Shown here one piece after another: positions 8,375 through 15,920 of a stretch of DNA of 64,000 nt. Position 1 is the stretch's first letter. The number at the start of each line of letters is the position of its first letter. A program made the position numbers and the translations under genes. The stretch lies in the NCBI GenBank assembly GCA_023460535.1, contig JAEWPV010000016.1, positions 248,001-312,000 on the forward strand. The letters are read 5' to 3'. The stretch comes from Bacillota bacterium. GTDB lineage: Bacteria; Bacillota; Clostridia; Oscillospirales; Ruminococcaceae. The notes beneath the pieces were generated by a model. The model worked only from the letters and a program-made list of their open reading frames with translations. It searched no databases and had not been told where the DNA came from.

Positions 8375-8840
8375 GTTGATGCTCCTCCCTGATATGCTCA
8401 AGCCCCGTGAGCAGGATACGGCTGACATGCTCGTCATCAAGCGAGTAAAAGATGGACTTACCGTCGCGCCGAGTTTTTACAAGGTTAGCAGCGCGAAGGA
8501 TGCGCAGCTGATGTGACACCGCGGATTGCCCCATGCTAAGAATATAAGCAATATCGCAAACACACAGCTCACGGCTATTCAGTAAAAAGATAATCTTTAA
8601 GCGGGTGGAATCGCCGTATACCTTAAAGGAATCGGTCAGCCTGCTCAGCTCCGCGGGTTTTGGAATATACTGTGTAAAATCATCTGGAGTCAGGTTGTCG
8701 GAAAGGATGTTAATAATCTGCTCGTCGCAGGCATCCTGCCCGTCGCACTGTGCAGGGGCGGGGGGTAAATCGAATGAATGGTGCTTACAGCTGCACTGCC
8801 CGGCTTCATGTGCAGGCTGCAAATCGTTTGAATGAGGCAT
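8361..8840 (-). CDS. ArsR/SmtB family metal-responsive repressor (CadC-like)
   Basis: This 159-residue winged-helix repressor has an unusually Cys/His-rich N-terminus (CSCKHH near residues 18-23, then more Cys to about 40). The core contains DSTRLKIIFLL, the metal-sensing ELCVCDIA (alpha-3N Cys pair) and the recognition helix MGQSAVSHQLRIL. The C-terminal helix has DDEHVSRILLTGLEHIREE, matching the alpha-5 Asp-His/His-Glu zinc site of SmtB/CadC proteins. Both site types appear present. It is first in the operon with the ATPase and sits directly below a consensus SmtB-type operator, so metal-relieved autorepression is well supported. Confidence 0.93.
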   Translation of the reverse strand: MPHSNDLQPAHEAGQCSCKHHSFDLPPAPAQCDGQDACDEQIINILSDNLTPDDFTQYIPKPAELSRLTDSFKVYGDSTRLKIIFLLNSRELCVCDIAYILSMGQSAVSHQLRILRAANLVKTRRDGKSIFYSLDDEHVSRILLTGLEHIREEHQHEDD

Positions 8841-8866
8841 AGCAAACCCTCCTGTTCACATTAACG

Positions 8867-8930
8867 TATGAACAACTATTCATATGTTTTTCTATAACCG
8901 TATAATACACCCATTAAGTATAGTTGTCAA
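8867..8930 (-). promoter_or_regulatory. Promoter and SmtB/CadC-type operator of the cad operon
   Basis: On the minus strand, TTGACA (8925-8930) and TATTAT (8902-8907) are 17 bp apart. TATGAA-CAACTA-TTCATA (8867-8884) lies just downstream around the start of the transcript. It matches the ATGAACA...TATTCA pattern recognised by SmtB/CadC/ZiaR repressors. The operator is about 27 bases before the repressor start codon. Confidence 0.88.
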
Positions 8931-9145
8931 TGTATTTTTTGAATAGCTGATTTAATTTAATTATGTCAGAATAAAAGCTCGAGTTAATGGCTTTTATGAA
9001 GCTTTATCGTACACAGTATAAGCAAATTTGGTATCATACCGGCTGTTTATTTTACCATCATACGCCCTGTTGTATTTTTATGCCACAAGTTGGTGATAGC
9101 CGTCGGTTTTGCGTGTGTTTCAAGCGGTTTTAAAGCAATAACATC

Positions 9146-9173
9146 TTGCTTTTTCGAGCGTTTGTGTTACAAT
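9146..9173 (+). promoter_or_regulatory. Probable promoter of the ferredoxin gene
   Basis: TTGCTT (9146-9151) and TACAAT (9168-9173) are separated by 16 bp. The ferredoxin start lies about 30 bases downstream, behind AAAAGGAGG. The bases between the cad promoter and this point (about 8940-9145) show no gene or clear motif. Confidence 0.5.
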
Positions 9174-9203
9174 AAAACCATCCGAAAAGGAGGTGTTTGT
9201 TGT

Positions 9204-9377
9204 ATGGCATATTTTATTTCTGAAGAGTGCATCAGCTGCGGCGCATGTGAGGCGGAGTGCCCTGTATCGGCGATTTCTGCCGGGGATTCCATCTACGTCA
9301 TCGACGAGGCTACCTGCATCGATTGCGGCGCTTGCGCCGGTGTTTGCCCCGTAGAGGCTCCTCAGCCCAAGGCATAA
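9204..9377 (+). CDS. 2[4Fe-4S] ferredoxin
   Basis: This is a 57-residue clostridial-type ferredoxin with two cluster motifs, CISCGACEAECP (about 9-20) and CIDCGACAGVCP (about 38-49), related by the usual internal pseudo-twofold repeat. It carries low-potential electrons for enzymes such as pyruvate:ferredoxin oxidoreductase and hydrogenase. The ATG is 7 bases after AAAGGAGG; a longer upstream reading exists but has no ribosome-binding site. It is monocistronic, with its own promoter and terminator. Confidence 0.95.
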   Translation: MAYFISEECISCGACEAECPVSAISAGDSIYVIDEATCIDCGACAGVCPVEAPQPKA

Positions 9378-9440
9378 TGCCAAAAGGGGTTAACCTTTAA
9401 GCAAAAGCTGTTTCATACATATCTTGAAACATGCCGTTAT

Positions 9441-9479
9441 AAAGCGGGTGCCGTTATGGGCATCCGCTTTATTCTTTTT
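9441..9479 (+). terminator. Terminator of the ferredoxin gene
   Basis: AAAGCGGGTGCC pairs with GGGCATCCGCTTT (one bulge) and is followed by ATTCTTTTT. Confidence 0.88.
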
Positions 9480-9588
9480 GCGTATTGTGTTAAAATAGTT
9501 ATTATTTATTTAGCCCTACGAGGGCTGCCCTGCGCTATGCTACGAAATAAACGGAGTATTCCGTCGCAAAGGAAACCGTGATATACCC

Positions 9589-10335
9589 ATGGATAACAGG
9601 ATTACGAGCTACCCGGTAGAACAGCTTTCGCACGGCACAAAGCTATATGTAAGCGACGCACACAAATTTGGTACCGACGCGTTTTTGCTTGCCGGGTTTA
9701 CTGCGCCCCGCCGTAAGGATGTTTGCTGCGATCTCGGCTCGGGCTGCGGCATCATCCCGTTTATCTGGTGTGATGTGTACAAGCCAAAGCGCATTGCGGC
9801 AGTGGAGCTGCAGGAGCAAGGCGCGCTGTTGATGCACCGCTCGGTTGCTTTAAACGGGCTAGACGGTATTGTCACCCCCCTGCAGGCCGATTTACGGGAG
9901 CTAAGCGGCGTATTGGAAGCGGGTGTGTTTGATGTGGTAAGCTGTAACCCACCCTATAAAGCGGCACAGACGGGCATACTAAGCGAGACACAGAGCGACC
10001 GCATCGCGCGGCACGAAACCATGTGTACGGCTTACGATGTGGCAAAAGCCGCCTCGCAGCTGCTGCGGTTTGGCGGCAGGCTGTGTGTGTGCCAGCGCCC
10101 CGAGCGCCTGTGCGACGTGCTTGAGGCAATGCGGCAAAATGGGATAGAGCCAAAACGCCTGCGATTTGTGCACCAGCGTCCCGATACCGCGCCGTGGCTG
10201 GTTTTGGCGGAGGGGAAAAAGGGCGCAAAGCCGTTTTTGCAGGTGGAACAGCCGTTTCTTATCGAGGGCGAGGGCGGATTTTCGCGCGAGCTGCTCGACC
10301 TGTACGGCAAAGAGGATAACCTGCCCCCGCGTTAA
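9589..10335 (+). CDS. tRNA1(Val) (adenine-37-N6)-methyltransferase-like protein (YabB/TrmN6 family)
   Basis: This 248-residue class I SAM methyltransferase has the SAM motif CDLGSGCGIIPF (about 48-59), an acidic loop after AAVELQEQ, and the adenine-N6 catalytic tetrad NPPY in DVVSCNPPYKA (about 119-129). NPPY is typical of N6-adenine and glutamine methyltransferases. The opening sequence LSHGTKLYVSDAHKFGTDAFLLAGF is characteristic of the TrmN6/YabB group. It lies 40 bases upstream of rsmI, as yabB does in Bacillus. Confidence 0.88.
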   Translation: MDNRITSYPVEQLSHGTKLYVSDAHKFGTDAFLLAGFTAPRRKDVCCDLGSGCGIIPFIWCDVYKPKRIAAVELQEQGALLMHRSVALNGLDGIVTPLQADLRELSGVLEAGVFDVVSCNPPYKAAQTGILSETQSDRIARHETMCTAYDVAKAASQLLRFGGRLCVCQRPERLCDVLEAMRQNGIEPKRLRFVHQRPDTAPWLVLAEGKKGAKPFLQVEQPFLIEGEGGFSRELLDLYGKEDNLPPR

Positions 10336-10375
10336 CGGGCGCAAACATCATATTCAATAAAGGTAGGGTCATTGC

Positions 10376-11197
10376 ATGAAGCTGTATGTCGTCGGCACGC
10401 CAATCGGGAACCTGGGAGACCTGTCTCCCCGCGCCGTACAGGTGCTGCAATCGGTGGATTTCATCGCCGCCGAGGATACCCGCGTGACCCTGAAGCTGCT
10501 CAATCACTTTGGCATAAAAAAACCAATGGTAAGCTATTATGAGCACAACCTGCGCGAACGAGGGGAGCTTATCATATCACGCATCCTGGGCGGGGAACAA
10601 TGCGCGATTGTCACCGATGCGGGCATGCCCTGCATCAGCGACCCGGGTGAGGATCTGGTTCGTCTATGCAGAGCACGCGGAGTGCCCATCGAGGTGGTGC
10701 CGGGACCCAGCGCTGCCATTTCGGCCCTCGCAGTTTCAGGGCTTACCACCTCTCGGTTTTCGTTCGAGGGCTTTTTAAGCACCGCAAAAAAGGCGCGTGC
10801 CGAGCACTTAGACGAAGTAAAGGACAACCCCCGTACACTAATCTTTTACGAAGCGCCCCATAAGCTTATATCTACGCTGGAGGATATGCTGCGTGTTTTT
10901 GGCGACCGCCGCATCTCGCTGGCGCGGGAGCTTACCAAGCTGCACGAGGAGGTTTTGTGCTCAACCCTTTCGCAGGCTGTGGCATATTATAAACAAACCG
11001 CGCCCCGGGGGGAGTTTGTGCTGATTGTAGAAGGCGCGCCCAAAAAAGAAGTGGAGCGGGTCAGTATTCAAGAGGCGGCGCAGCTTGCCACGGAACTTGC
11101 GGCACAGGGGCTTTCGCTCAGCGAGGCGGCAAAGCAGGCGGCGGCTAAAACCGGACACCGCAAAAGCGAAATATACAGTCTCGTGTCCAAATCGTAA
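10376..11197 (+). CDS. rsmI: 16S rRNA (cytidine-1402-2'-O)-methyltransferase
   Basis: This 273-residue tetrapyrrole-methylase-fold enzyme 2'-O-methylates C1402 in the decoding centre of 16S rRNA. Motifs are YVVGTPIGNLGDLSPRA at the N-terminus, AAEDTRVTLKLLNH, SYYEHN, VTDAGMPCISDPGEDLVR and PGPSA. The C-terminal region carries GEFVLIVEG and a helical tail rich in Ala. The ATG at 10376 follows AAAGGTAGGG. It probably forms an operon with the upstream methyltransferase gene. Confidence 0.95.
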   Translation: MKLYVVGTPIGNLGDLSPRAVQVLQSVDFIAAEDTRVTLKLLNHFGIKKPMVSYYEHNLRERGELIISRILGGEQCAIVTDAGMPCISDPGEDLVRLCRARGVPIEVVPGPSAAISALAVSGLTTSRFSFEGFLSTAKKARAEHLDEVKDNPRTLIFYEAPHKLISTLEDMLRVFGDRRISLARELTKLHEEVLCSTLSQAVAYYKQTAPRGEFVLIVEGAPKKEVERVSIQEAAQLATELAAQGLSLSEAAKQAAAKTGHRKSEIYSLVSKS

Positions 11198-11377
11198 GGG
11201 AACATTGTAGTATTGTCTCTTTTTTCATGCGGAGAAATATGGTATAGTTAATTCAATTAATGTAAATATTATCGGCGGCTCAAAAGATATGGCACCTATG
11301 GCGGCTTACAGTCCGATTGATTCTATTAAAATGGTATCCGCGCTGTAACCGCTGTTTGGGCGTGTGGAGGGAATACA

Positions 11378-11779
11378 ATGGGATATGGGTTTGGAACATT
11401 CGATATCATGTTCAGCATTATACCGTTTTTTGTTATAATCATGTTTATAGCCGTATTTGCACTGTTTGCGGTAACTATCGCAAAAGGTGTAAAGCAAAAA
11501 AGCTTTAACCGTTCTCAACCGCGCCTAACCGTACGTGCCAGGGTGGTATCCAAGCGCACCGATGTGCGCGGTCACGGTAGTAGCCACCACCATACGGGGG
11601 ATGTCGTGCATTCAACGGGTGGTATGACGCATACCACCTACTACGCAACCTTTGAGGTGGAGAGTGGCGACCGGATGGAGCTTATAATCCCGCAGAACGA
11701 GATCGGCTACCTTGTAGAGGGTGACGCGGGCAGCTTAACCTTTCAGGGAACCGACTATCTGGGGTTTGCTCGAGGGTAG
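11378..11779 (+). CDS. DUF2500 domain-containing membrane-anchored protein
   Basis: This 133-residue protein has one N-terminal membrane helix (about 11-33). A soluble beta-rich domain follows. It includes LTVRARVVSKRTDVRG, a Gly/His/Ser-rich loop (HGSSHHHTGD, about 68-77), THTTYYATFEVESGDRMEL and a C-terminal GDAGSLTFQGTDYLGF. This order matches the DUF2500 family, whose function is not known. The start ATG follows TGGAGGG. The preceding 180 bases contain no gene and only a weak TATAGT -10-like hexamer near 11243. Confidence 0.82.
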   Translation: MGYGFGTFDIMFSIIPFFVIIMFIAVFALFAVTIAKGVKQKSFNRSQPRLTVRARVVSKRTDVRGHGSSHHHTGDVVHSTGGMTHTTYYATFEVESGDRMELIIPQNEIGYLVEGDAGSLTFQGTDYLGFARG

Positions 11780-11851
11780 GGCTTGGCTTAAACTGCAGCA
11801 TTGCGCAAAATAATAATAGATAGAACATTGCAAAAGCATGGAGGAAGTACA

Positions 11852-13168
11852 ATGAATAAGGTTCCGTTTGTGTCCTTTGAGCAGCTTAAGGAGATTACCG
11901 CGCAGTATCCCACCCCGTTTCACCTGTACGACGAAGCGGGTATTAGAAAAACCGCCCGCGACCTGTACAAGGCGTTTTCGTGGAACAAAGGCTTTAAAGA
12001 GTACTTTGCGGTAAAGGCAACCCCAAACCCCGAGATTCTGCGTATTCTGCGTGAGGAGGGTTGCGGTGCCGATTGTTCGTCCTACACCGAGCTTATGCTG
12101 TCCGACGCCGTGGGCTTTGAGGGCGACGAGATCATGTTCTCCTCCAACGTCACCCCGCGCGAGGACTATGCGCTGGCGGCGCGACTTGGGGTAACCATTA
12201 ACCTCGACGACATCACCCACATCGAGTTTTTGGAGGAGATTGCGGGTATACCCGAGACCATCAGCCTGCGCTACAACCCGGGTGGAGATTTTTCTTTGGG
12301 CAACGAGATTATGGACACCCCCGGAGACGCAAAATACGGACTGACCCGTCCACAGATGGCCGAGGCGATGAAAAAGCTGATGCAAAAGGGCGCGAAACGC
12401 TTTGGCATCCATGCCTTTTTGGCAAGCAACACCGTCAGCAACGCCTATTACCCACACCTTGCCCGCATTCTGTTTCAAACCGCTGTGGAGCTTGCGCGCG
12501 AAACGGGCGCGGAGATTTCGTTTATCAACCTGTCGGGCGGCGTGGGCATCGCGTACCGTCCGGGACAGGAGGCCAACGACATCTATGCCATCGGCGAAGG
12601 CGTCAGGGATGCGTTTGAAGAGGTGCTCGTCCCCGCCGGCATGGGGGAGGTTCGCATCTTTACCGAGCTTGGGCGGTTTATGTTGGCTCCTCACGGCGCG
12701 CTGATTGCCACTGTCATCCACCAAAAGCACATCTATAAGGAGTATGTGGGGTTGGATGCGTGTGCCGCAAACCTCATGCGCCCCGCGATTTACGGCGCGT
12801 ATCACCACATCACCGTCATGGGCAAGGAGGACGCGCCTTGCGATTTTAAGTACGACGTAACCGGCGGCCTTTGCGAGAACAACGACAAGTTTGCCATTGA
12901 CCGCATGCTGCCCGAGATTGCAATCGGCGATGTGTTATATCTGCACGATACCGGCGCGCACGGCTTTGCAATGGGCTACAACTATAACGGCAAGCTCCGC
13001 TCCGCCGAGGTACTGCTGAAGGAAGACGGCACGACCAAGCTGATTCGCCGTGCCGAAACCCCGTTTGACTACTTTGCGACTTTGGACTTTTTGGGACTGT
13101 TTGATGACGCACAGGCAGGCAAAAAAGGCTTTGTGTTTGAGGATGCTCAGACTGCCGCAAGCAAGTAA
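11852..13168 (+). CDS. lysA: Diaminopimelate decarboxylase
   Basis: This PLP enzyme (438 residues) of the alanine-racemase fold makes L-lysine from meso-diaminopimelate. The PLP-binding Lys is in YFAVKATPNPEIL (about 52-64); next come GCGADCSSYTELML, the phosphate-binding glycine loop NLSGGVGI (a variant of the usual GGG) and GLCENNDKF, where the active-site Cys-Glu lies. The C-terminal LHDTGAHGFAMGYNYNG supplies the Tyr contact. The ATG at 11852 follows GGAGGAAG; an upstream in-frame start is not supported. No lysine riboswitch fits in the 72-base gap upstream. Confidence 0.92.
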   Translation: MNKVPFVSFEQLKEITAQYPTPFHLYDEAGIRKTARDLYKAFSWNKGFKEYFAVKATPNPEILRILREEGCGADCSSYTELMLSDAVGFEGDEIMFSSNVTPREDYALAARLGVTINLDDITHIEFLEEIAGIPETISLRYNPGGDFSLGNEIMDTPGDAKYGLTRPQMAEAMKKLMQKGAKRFGIHAFLASNTVSNAYYPHLARILFQTAVELARETGAEISFINLSGGVGIAYRPGQEANDIYAIGEGVRDAFEEVLVPAGMGEVRIFTELGRFMLAPHGALIATVIHQKHIYKEYVGLDACAANLMRPAIYGAYHHITVMGKEDAPCDFKYDVTGGLCENNDKFAIDRMLPEIAIGDVLYLHDTGAHGFAMGYNYNGKLRSAEVLLKEDGTTKLIRRAETPFDYFATLDFLGLFDDAQAGKKGFVFEDAQTAASK

Positions 13169-13180
13169 TTCGCTATACTT

Positions 13181-13211
13181 TGCCCTGACGCGACCGCGTC
13201 AGGGCATTTTT
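13181..13211 (+). terminator. Terminator of lysA
   Basis: TGCCCTGACGC and GCGTCAGGGCA form a perfect 11-bp stem with a GACC loop, followed by TTTTTGCG. Confidence 0.92.
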
Positions 13212-13288
13212 GCGTTCATATTCCCGGCAGTTCGGACAACAATAGTTTTAGCCGTGAGAGCGAATCGTTTCTGTGGGGGAGTTCTATT

Positions 13289-14008
13289 GTGGAGTATTTT
13301 TTGGATATCGGGGTCACGATTGTGCGATCGGTCGGTTCCATTGTGTTTTTGTTTTTGCTTACAAAAATCATGGGGGCAAAGCAAATCTCTCAGCTTACGT
13401 TCTTTGATTATATCATCGGCATCTCCATCGGCTCGATTGTAGGCATCCTCGCGGTGGACCGCGACATTCACTACATTCACCCGCTTGTCAGCATGACAGC
13501 CTACGCGCTGACCGATGTGCTAATCTCGGTTATCGCCCGCAAATCAATCAAGGCGCGGCGAATTTTTGACGGAACCCCCACGGTCGTAATCTACGACGGT
13601 AAAATCATCAGGCAAAACATGAAAAAGATGCACTACGACATCAACGAGCTGTTATCGATGTGCCGCATAAAGGGCTATTACAATGTCGCCGATATCTATT
13701 GCGCCATTCTCGAGACAAACGGCGATCTATCGGTACTGCCACGCAGTGAAAAACGCCCCGTTCAGCCCAACGACCTCAACCTTGCCCCCGCGCAGGAGAG
13801 TATGGTTGCCAATGTGATAATTGATGGAAAAGTAATGGCTAACAACCTCAAAGGCATTGGCAGAAACGAACAGTGGCTGATGAAAAAGCTAAAGGAGCAG
13901 GGGTACGGCGATGCCCGTGCGGTTTTGCTTGCCACCTGTGACGGGGACGGTGCCGTCTCGGTCTACCGCATGAACGAGACCCCGCCGCGCGGAAGGGTTC
14001 TGGACTAA
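13289..14008 (+). CDS. DUF421 domain-containing membrane protein (YetF/YcaP-like)
   Basis: This 239-residue protein has three N-terminal membrane helices (about 8-28, 34-54 and 60-80), with the family signature KIMGAKQISQLTFFDYIIGI between the first two. A soluble YetF-like domain follows, starting at RIFDGTPTVVIYDGKI and including INELLSMCRIKGY and IYCAILETNGDLSVLP. Members occur widely in spore formers; SpoVA-associated and germination-related homologues exist, but the role of this one cannot be deduced here. The start is GTG after GGGGGAG. Confidence 0.88.
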   Translation: MEYFLDIGVTIVRSVGSIVFLFLLTKIMGAKQISQLTFFDYIIGISIGSIVGILAVDRDIHYIHPLVSMTAYALTDVLISVIARKSIKARRIFDGTPTVVIYDGKIIRQNMKKMHYDINELLSMCRIKGYYNVADIYCAILETNGDLSVLPRSEKRPVQPNDLNLAPAQESMVANVIIDGKVMANNLKGIGRNEQWLMKKLKEQGYGDARAVLLATCDGDGAVSVYRMNETPPRGRVLD

Positions 14009-14123
14009 CCGTATGGGTTTTACTTTTGCGCTTTGCAGTGCTATAATATTGTTTGCTGTTTTGCATATGAAATAAGAAACAGAAAGCACAAAAAGGCAAC
14101 TCTGCAAAGGGGGACATAGTAAG

Positions 14124-14612
14124 GTGTCGGTACAGATAGTAAGGGCATATCTCGACCGCTTTGGTCGCGGCGGGGATGTGCTGGAATTTGAGATTTCCAG
14201 CGCCACGGTGGCACTGGCGGCCGAGGCAGCGGGGGTAATACCCGCCCGCATAGCAAAAACTCTGTCGTTTTCAAAGGACGACGGCTGCATCCTGGTGGTT
14301 GCGGCAGGGGATGCCAGAATAGACAACGGGCGGTTCAAGGCGCAGTTTGGCTTAAAGGCGCGTATGCTCGCACCCGAGGATGCGCTGCGGCTGACAGGTC
14401 ACGCGGTAGGCGGTGTCTGCCCGTTTGCCATAGATAACGAACGGGTCGAGGTTTATCTTGATGTTTCGCTTCGGCGTTTTCACACGGTGTTCCCAGCGGC
14501 GGGCAGCTCAAATTCTGCCATCGAGCTAACCTGCGACGAGCTGGAGCAGTATTCCGGCTGCAGGGCGTGGGTAGATGTGTGTAAGGACTGGCAGGAAGAC
14601 GTACAGGCATAA
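14124..14612 (+). CDS. YbaK/EbsC-type aminoacyl-tRNA deacylase
   Basis: This 162-residue editing-domain protein is related to YbaK and to the prolyl-tRNA synthetase insertion domain. Such proteins hydrolyse mischarged tRNAs such as Cys-tRNA(Pro) or Ala-tRNA(Pro). The conserved Lys is in ARIAKTLSF (about 41-49), with the later GHAVGGVCPF (about 93-102) and VFPAAGSSNSAIELT motifs. The start is GTG about 10 bases after AAAGGGGG. A bidirectional terminator follows the stop. Confidence 0.88.
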   Translation: MSVQIVRAYLDRFGRGGDVLEFEISSATVALAAEAAGVIPARIAKTLSFSKDDGCILVVAAGDARIDNGRFKAQFGLKARMLAPEDALRLTGHAVGGVCPFAIDNERVEVYLDVSLRRFHTVFPAAGSSNSAIELTCDELEQYSGCRAWVDVCKDWQEDVQA

Positions 14613-14665
14613 AAAATCACCCCCACTAACGGTTCGGATGTGAACCTCGTTAGCGGGGGTGATTT
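14613..14665. terminator. Bidirectional terminator between convergent genes
   Basis: AAATCACCCCCACTAACG pairs with CGTTAGCGGGGGTGATTT, with a second internal GGTTC/GAACC pairing. The A/T tails on both sides let it serve both the deacylase gene and the minus-strand DUF3810 gene. Confidence 0.9.
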
Positions 14666-14676
14666 ATTTGTGATGG

Positions 14677-15780
14677 TTAAGCCAGTTCGTGGCGCGTGCG
14701 GTACTCGGCGAGCAGCAGGTCTACCATCCGTCCGTAGCTCTGCGTTCCGTCCGATTGGCTGTTGGCCTTTAGGTATACGTTGTTAACCGAAGCGGATACC
14801 TGGCTGACAGCGCCTTCGTGCTGCTGCCAGAACCGGCTGGATGCTGCAAAGTCGGCCTTTATCGTATCATCCAGACCTTCATAAATGTCATGGTACCGTT
14901 CGCTGTTTTGCTTGCGCAGCCAGCTCATTGAAAAAGACAGTGCGTGCAGCGTGCCCGAGTAGTTAAAATAGGAGTTATCCGAGCTTCTGCATGCAAGGTA
15001 GGCAATAAAGTTTGCCTCATCCTCCCGCATAAAGCCCCGTTGATGGGCAAGCTCATGGCACATGGTAGCGGGCAGACTAAAGTCGGGTATCTGAGTGTTA
15101 TAGGTTGCCTCAAAGGTATAGGGGATATATACCCCAGAGATGTGCGCGTAGGAGAGTAAGGACGAAAACGCGGCAGGCTTAGGTACCGAATAAAGCCCGC
15201 GCATAAACGGGTACTCCTTAGACATATTCTTCATTGCGTTTACGGCGGCGGTAGCGGTTTCAAACTCACTGGTAGTCAAGACGGTTGTACCGTCCTGACC
15301 CACCGATACCAGCTTAACCTGGGCGTTTGCGGCGGTCGCCAGCTCTTGGCACAACGCCTCCAGCTCGGCGGCGGAAGAGTCGCGCACCGTAAGCCCAGCC
15401 GTGTCGGAAAACGGCAGACGGTGGTAATTCAGCCCGCACAGCAATACAAATCCGGCATACAAAAGCCCGGCGATGACGAGAATATTGACGGCATATGTAT
15501 AAAGGGTATAAACCCGTCTGTCCTTGTCCTTTATTGCGGCACGAACCGTACGTGCCGAGTATAAAATAAAGGATAAAATGCCAACAACAATCGCAAGCTC
15601 GGCAAGAGATACAAAAAACAGTCCGGCAAGAGAGGTGAGCGCGGGCACGATAATTGAGTAAAGCCCCTGCGAATAATATTGTTCTGTCAGTTCCGGGTTT
15701 CTTGCTGCAAGAAGCAATGCAACAAAGGAAAACGGAACCAGTAGCAGCAGGTATAACCGCCTTAATCCATATCGCGGCAT
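14677..15780 (-). CDS. DUF3810 family membrane protein with a zinc-metallopeptidase-like motif
   Basis: The protein has about 367 residues. Three membrane segments occupy the first 115 residues; a soluble domain follows with CHELAHQRGFMREDEANFIAYLAC (about 240-263). The HExxH plus downstream Glu/Asn pattern is that of gluzincin peptidases, and the DUF3810 family is annotated on this basis; no substrate is known. I chose the ATG at 15778-15780 because GAGGGGG lies 6 bases before it, whereas the ATG two codons upstream abuts that sequence. An 8-bp inverted repeat (GATAGAGT 15804-15811 with ACTCTATC 15855-15862) lies upstream. It is 140 bases downstream of the pseudo-ATPase on the same strand. 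Confidence 0.85.
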   Translation of the reverse strand: MPRYGLRRLYLLLLVPFSFVALLLAARNPELTEQYYSQGLYSIIVPALTSLAGLFFVSLAELAIVVGILSFILYSARTVRAAIKDKDRRVYTLYTYAVNILVIAGLLYAGFVLLCGLNYHRLPFSDTAGLTVRDSSAAELEALCQELATAANAQVKLVSVGQDGTTVLTTSEFETATAAVNAMKNMSKEYPFMRGLYSVPKPAAFSSLLSYAHISGVYIPYTFEATYNTQIPDFSLPATMCHELAHQRGFMREDEANFIAYLACRSSDNSYFNYSGTLHALSFSMSWLRKQNSERYHDIYEGLDDTIKADFAASSRFWQQHEGAVSQVSASVNNVYLKANSQSDGTQSYGRMVDLLLAEYRTRHELA

Positions 15781-15920
15781 AGGCATCCCCCTCGTTTTAT
15801 GAAGATAGAGTACTTCATAGAAAACTTCAGTAACAACGTCATTACTCCTATTTTACTCTATCCGGGGCATAAAAAGCTAGTGCAAATATTACAAAATGAA
15901 ACGTGCATCTTGTGGTCAGG

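Noticed and set aside
11780..11851. Lysine riboswitch before lysA
   Set aside because: The interval is 72 bases, too short for the lysine aptamer.
11735..12808. Minus-strand open frame of 357 codons opposite lysA
   Set aside because: It is antisense to a gene with clear PLP-enzyme motifs and has no family resemblance itself.
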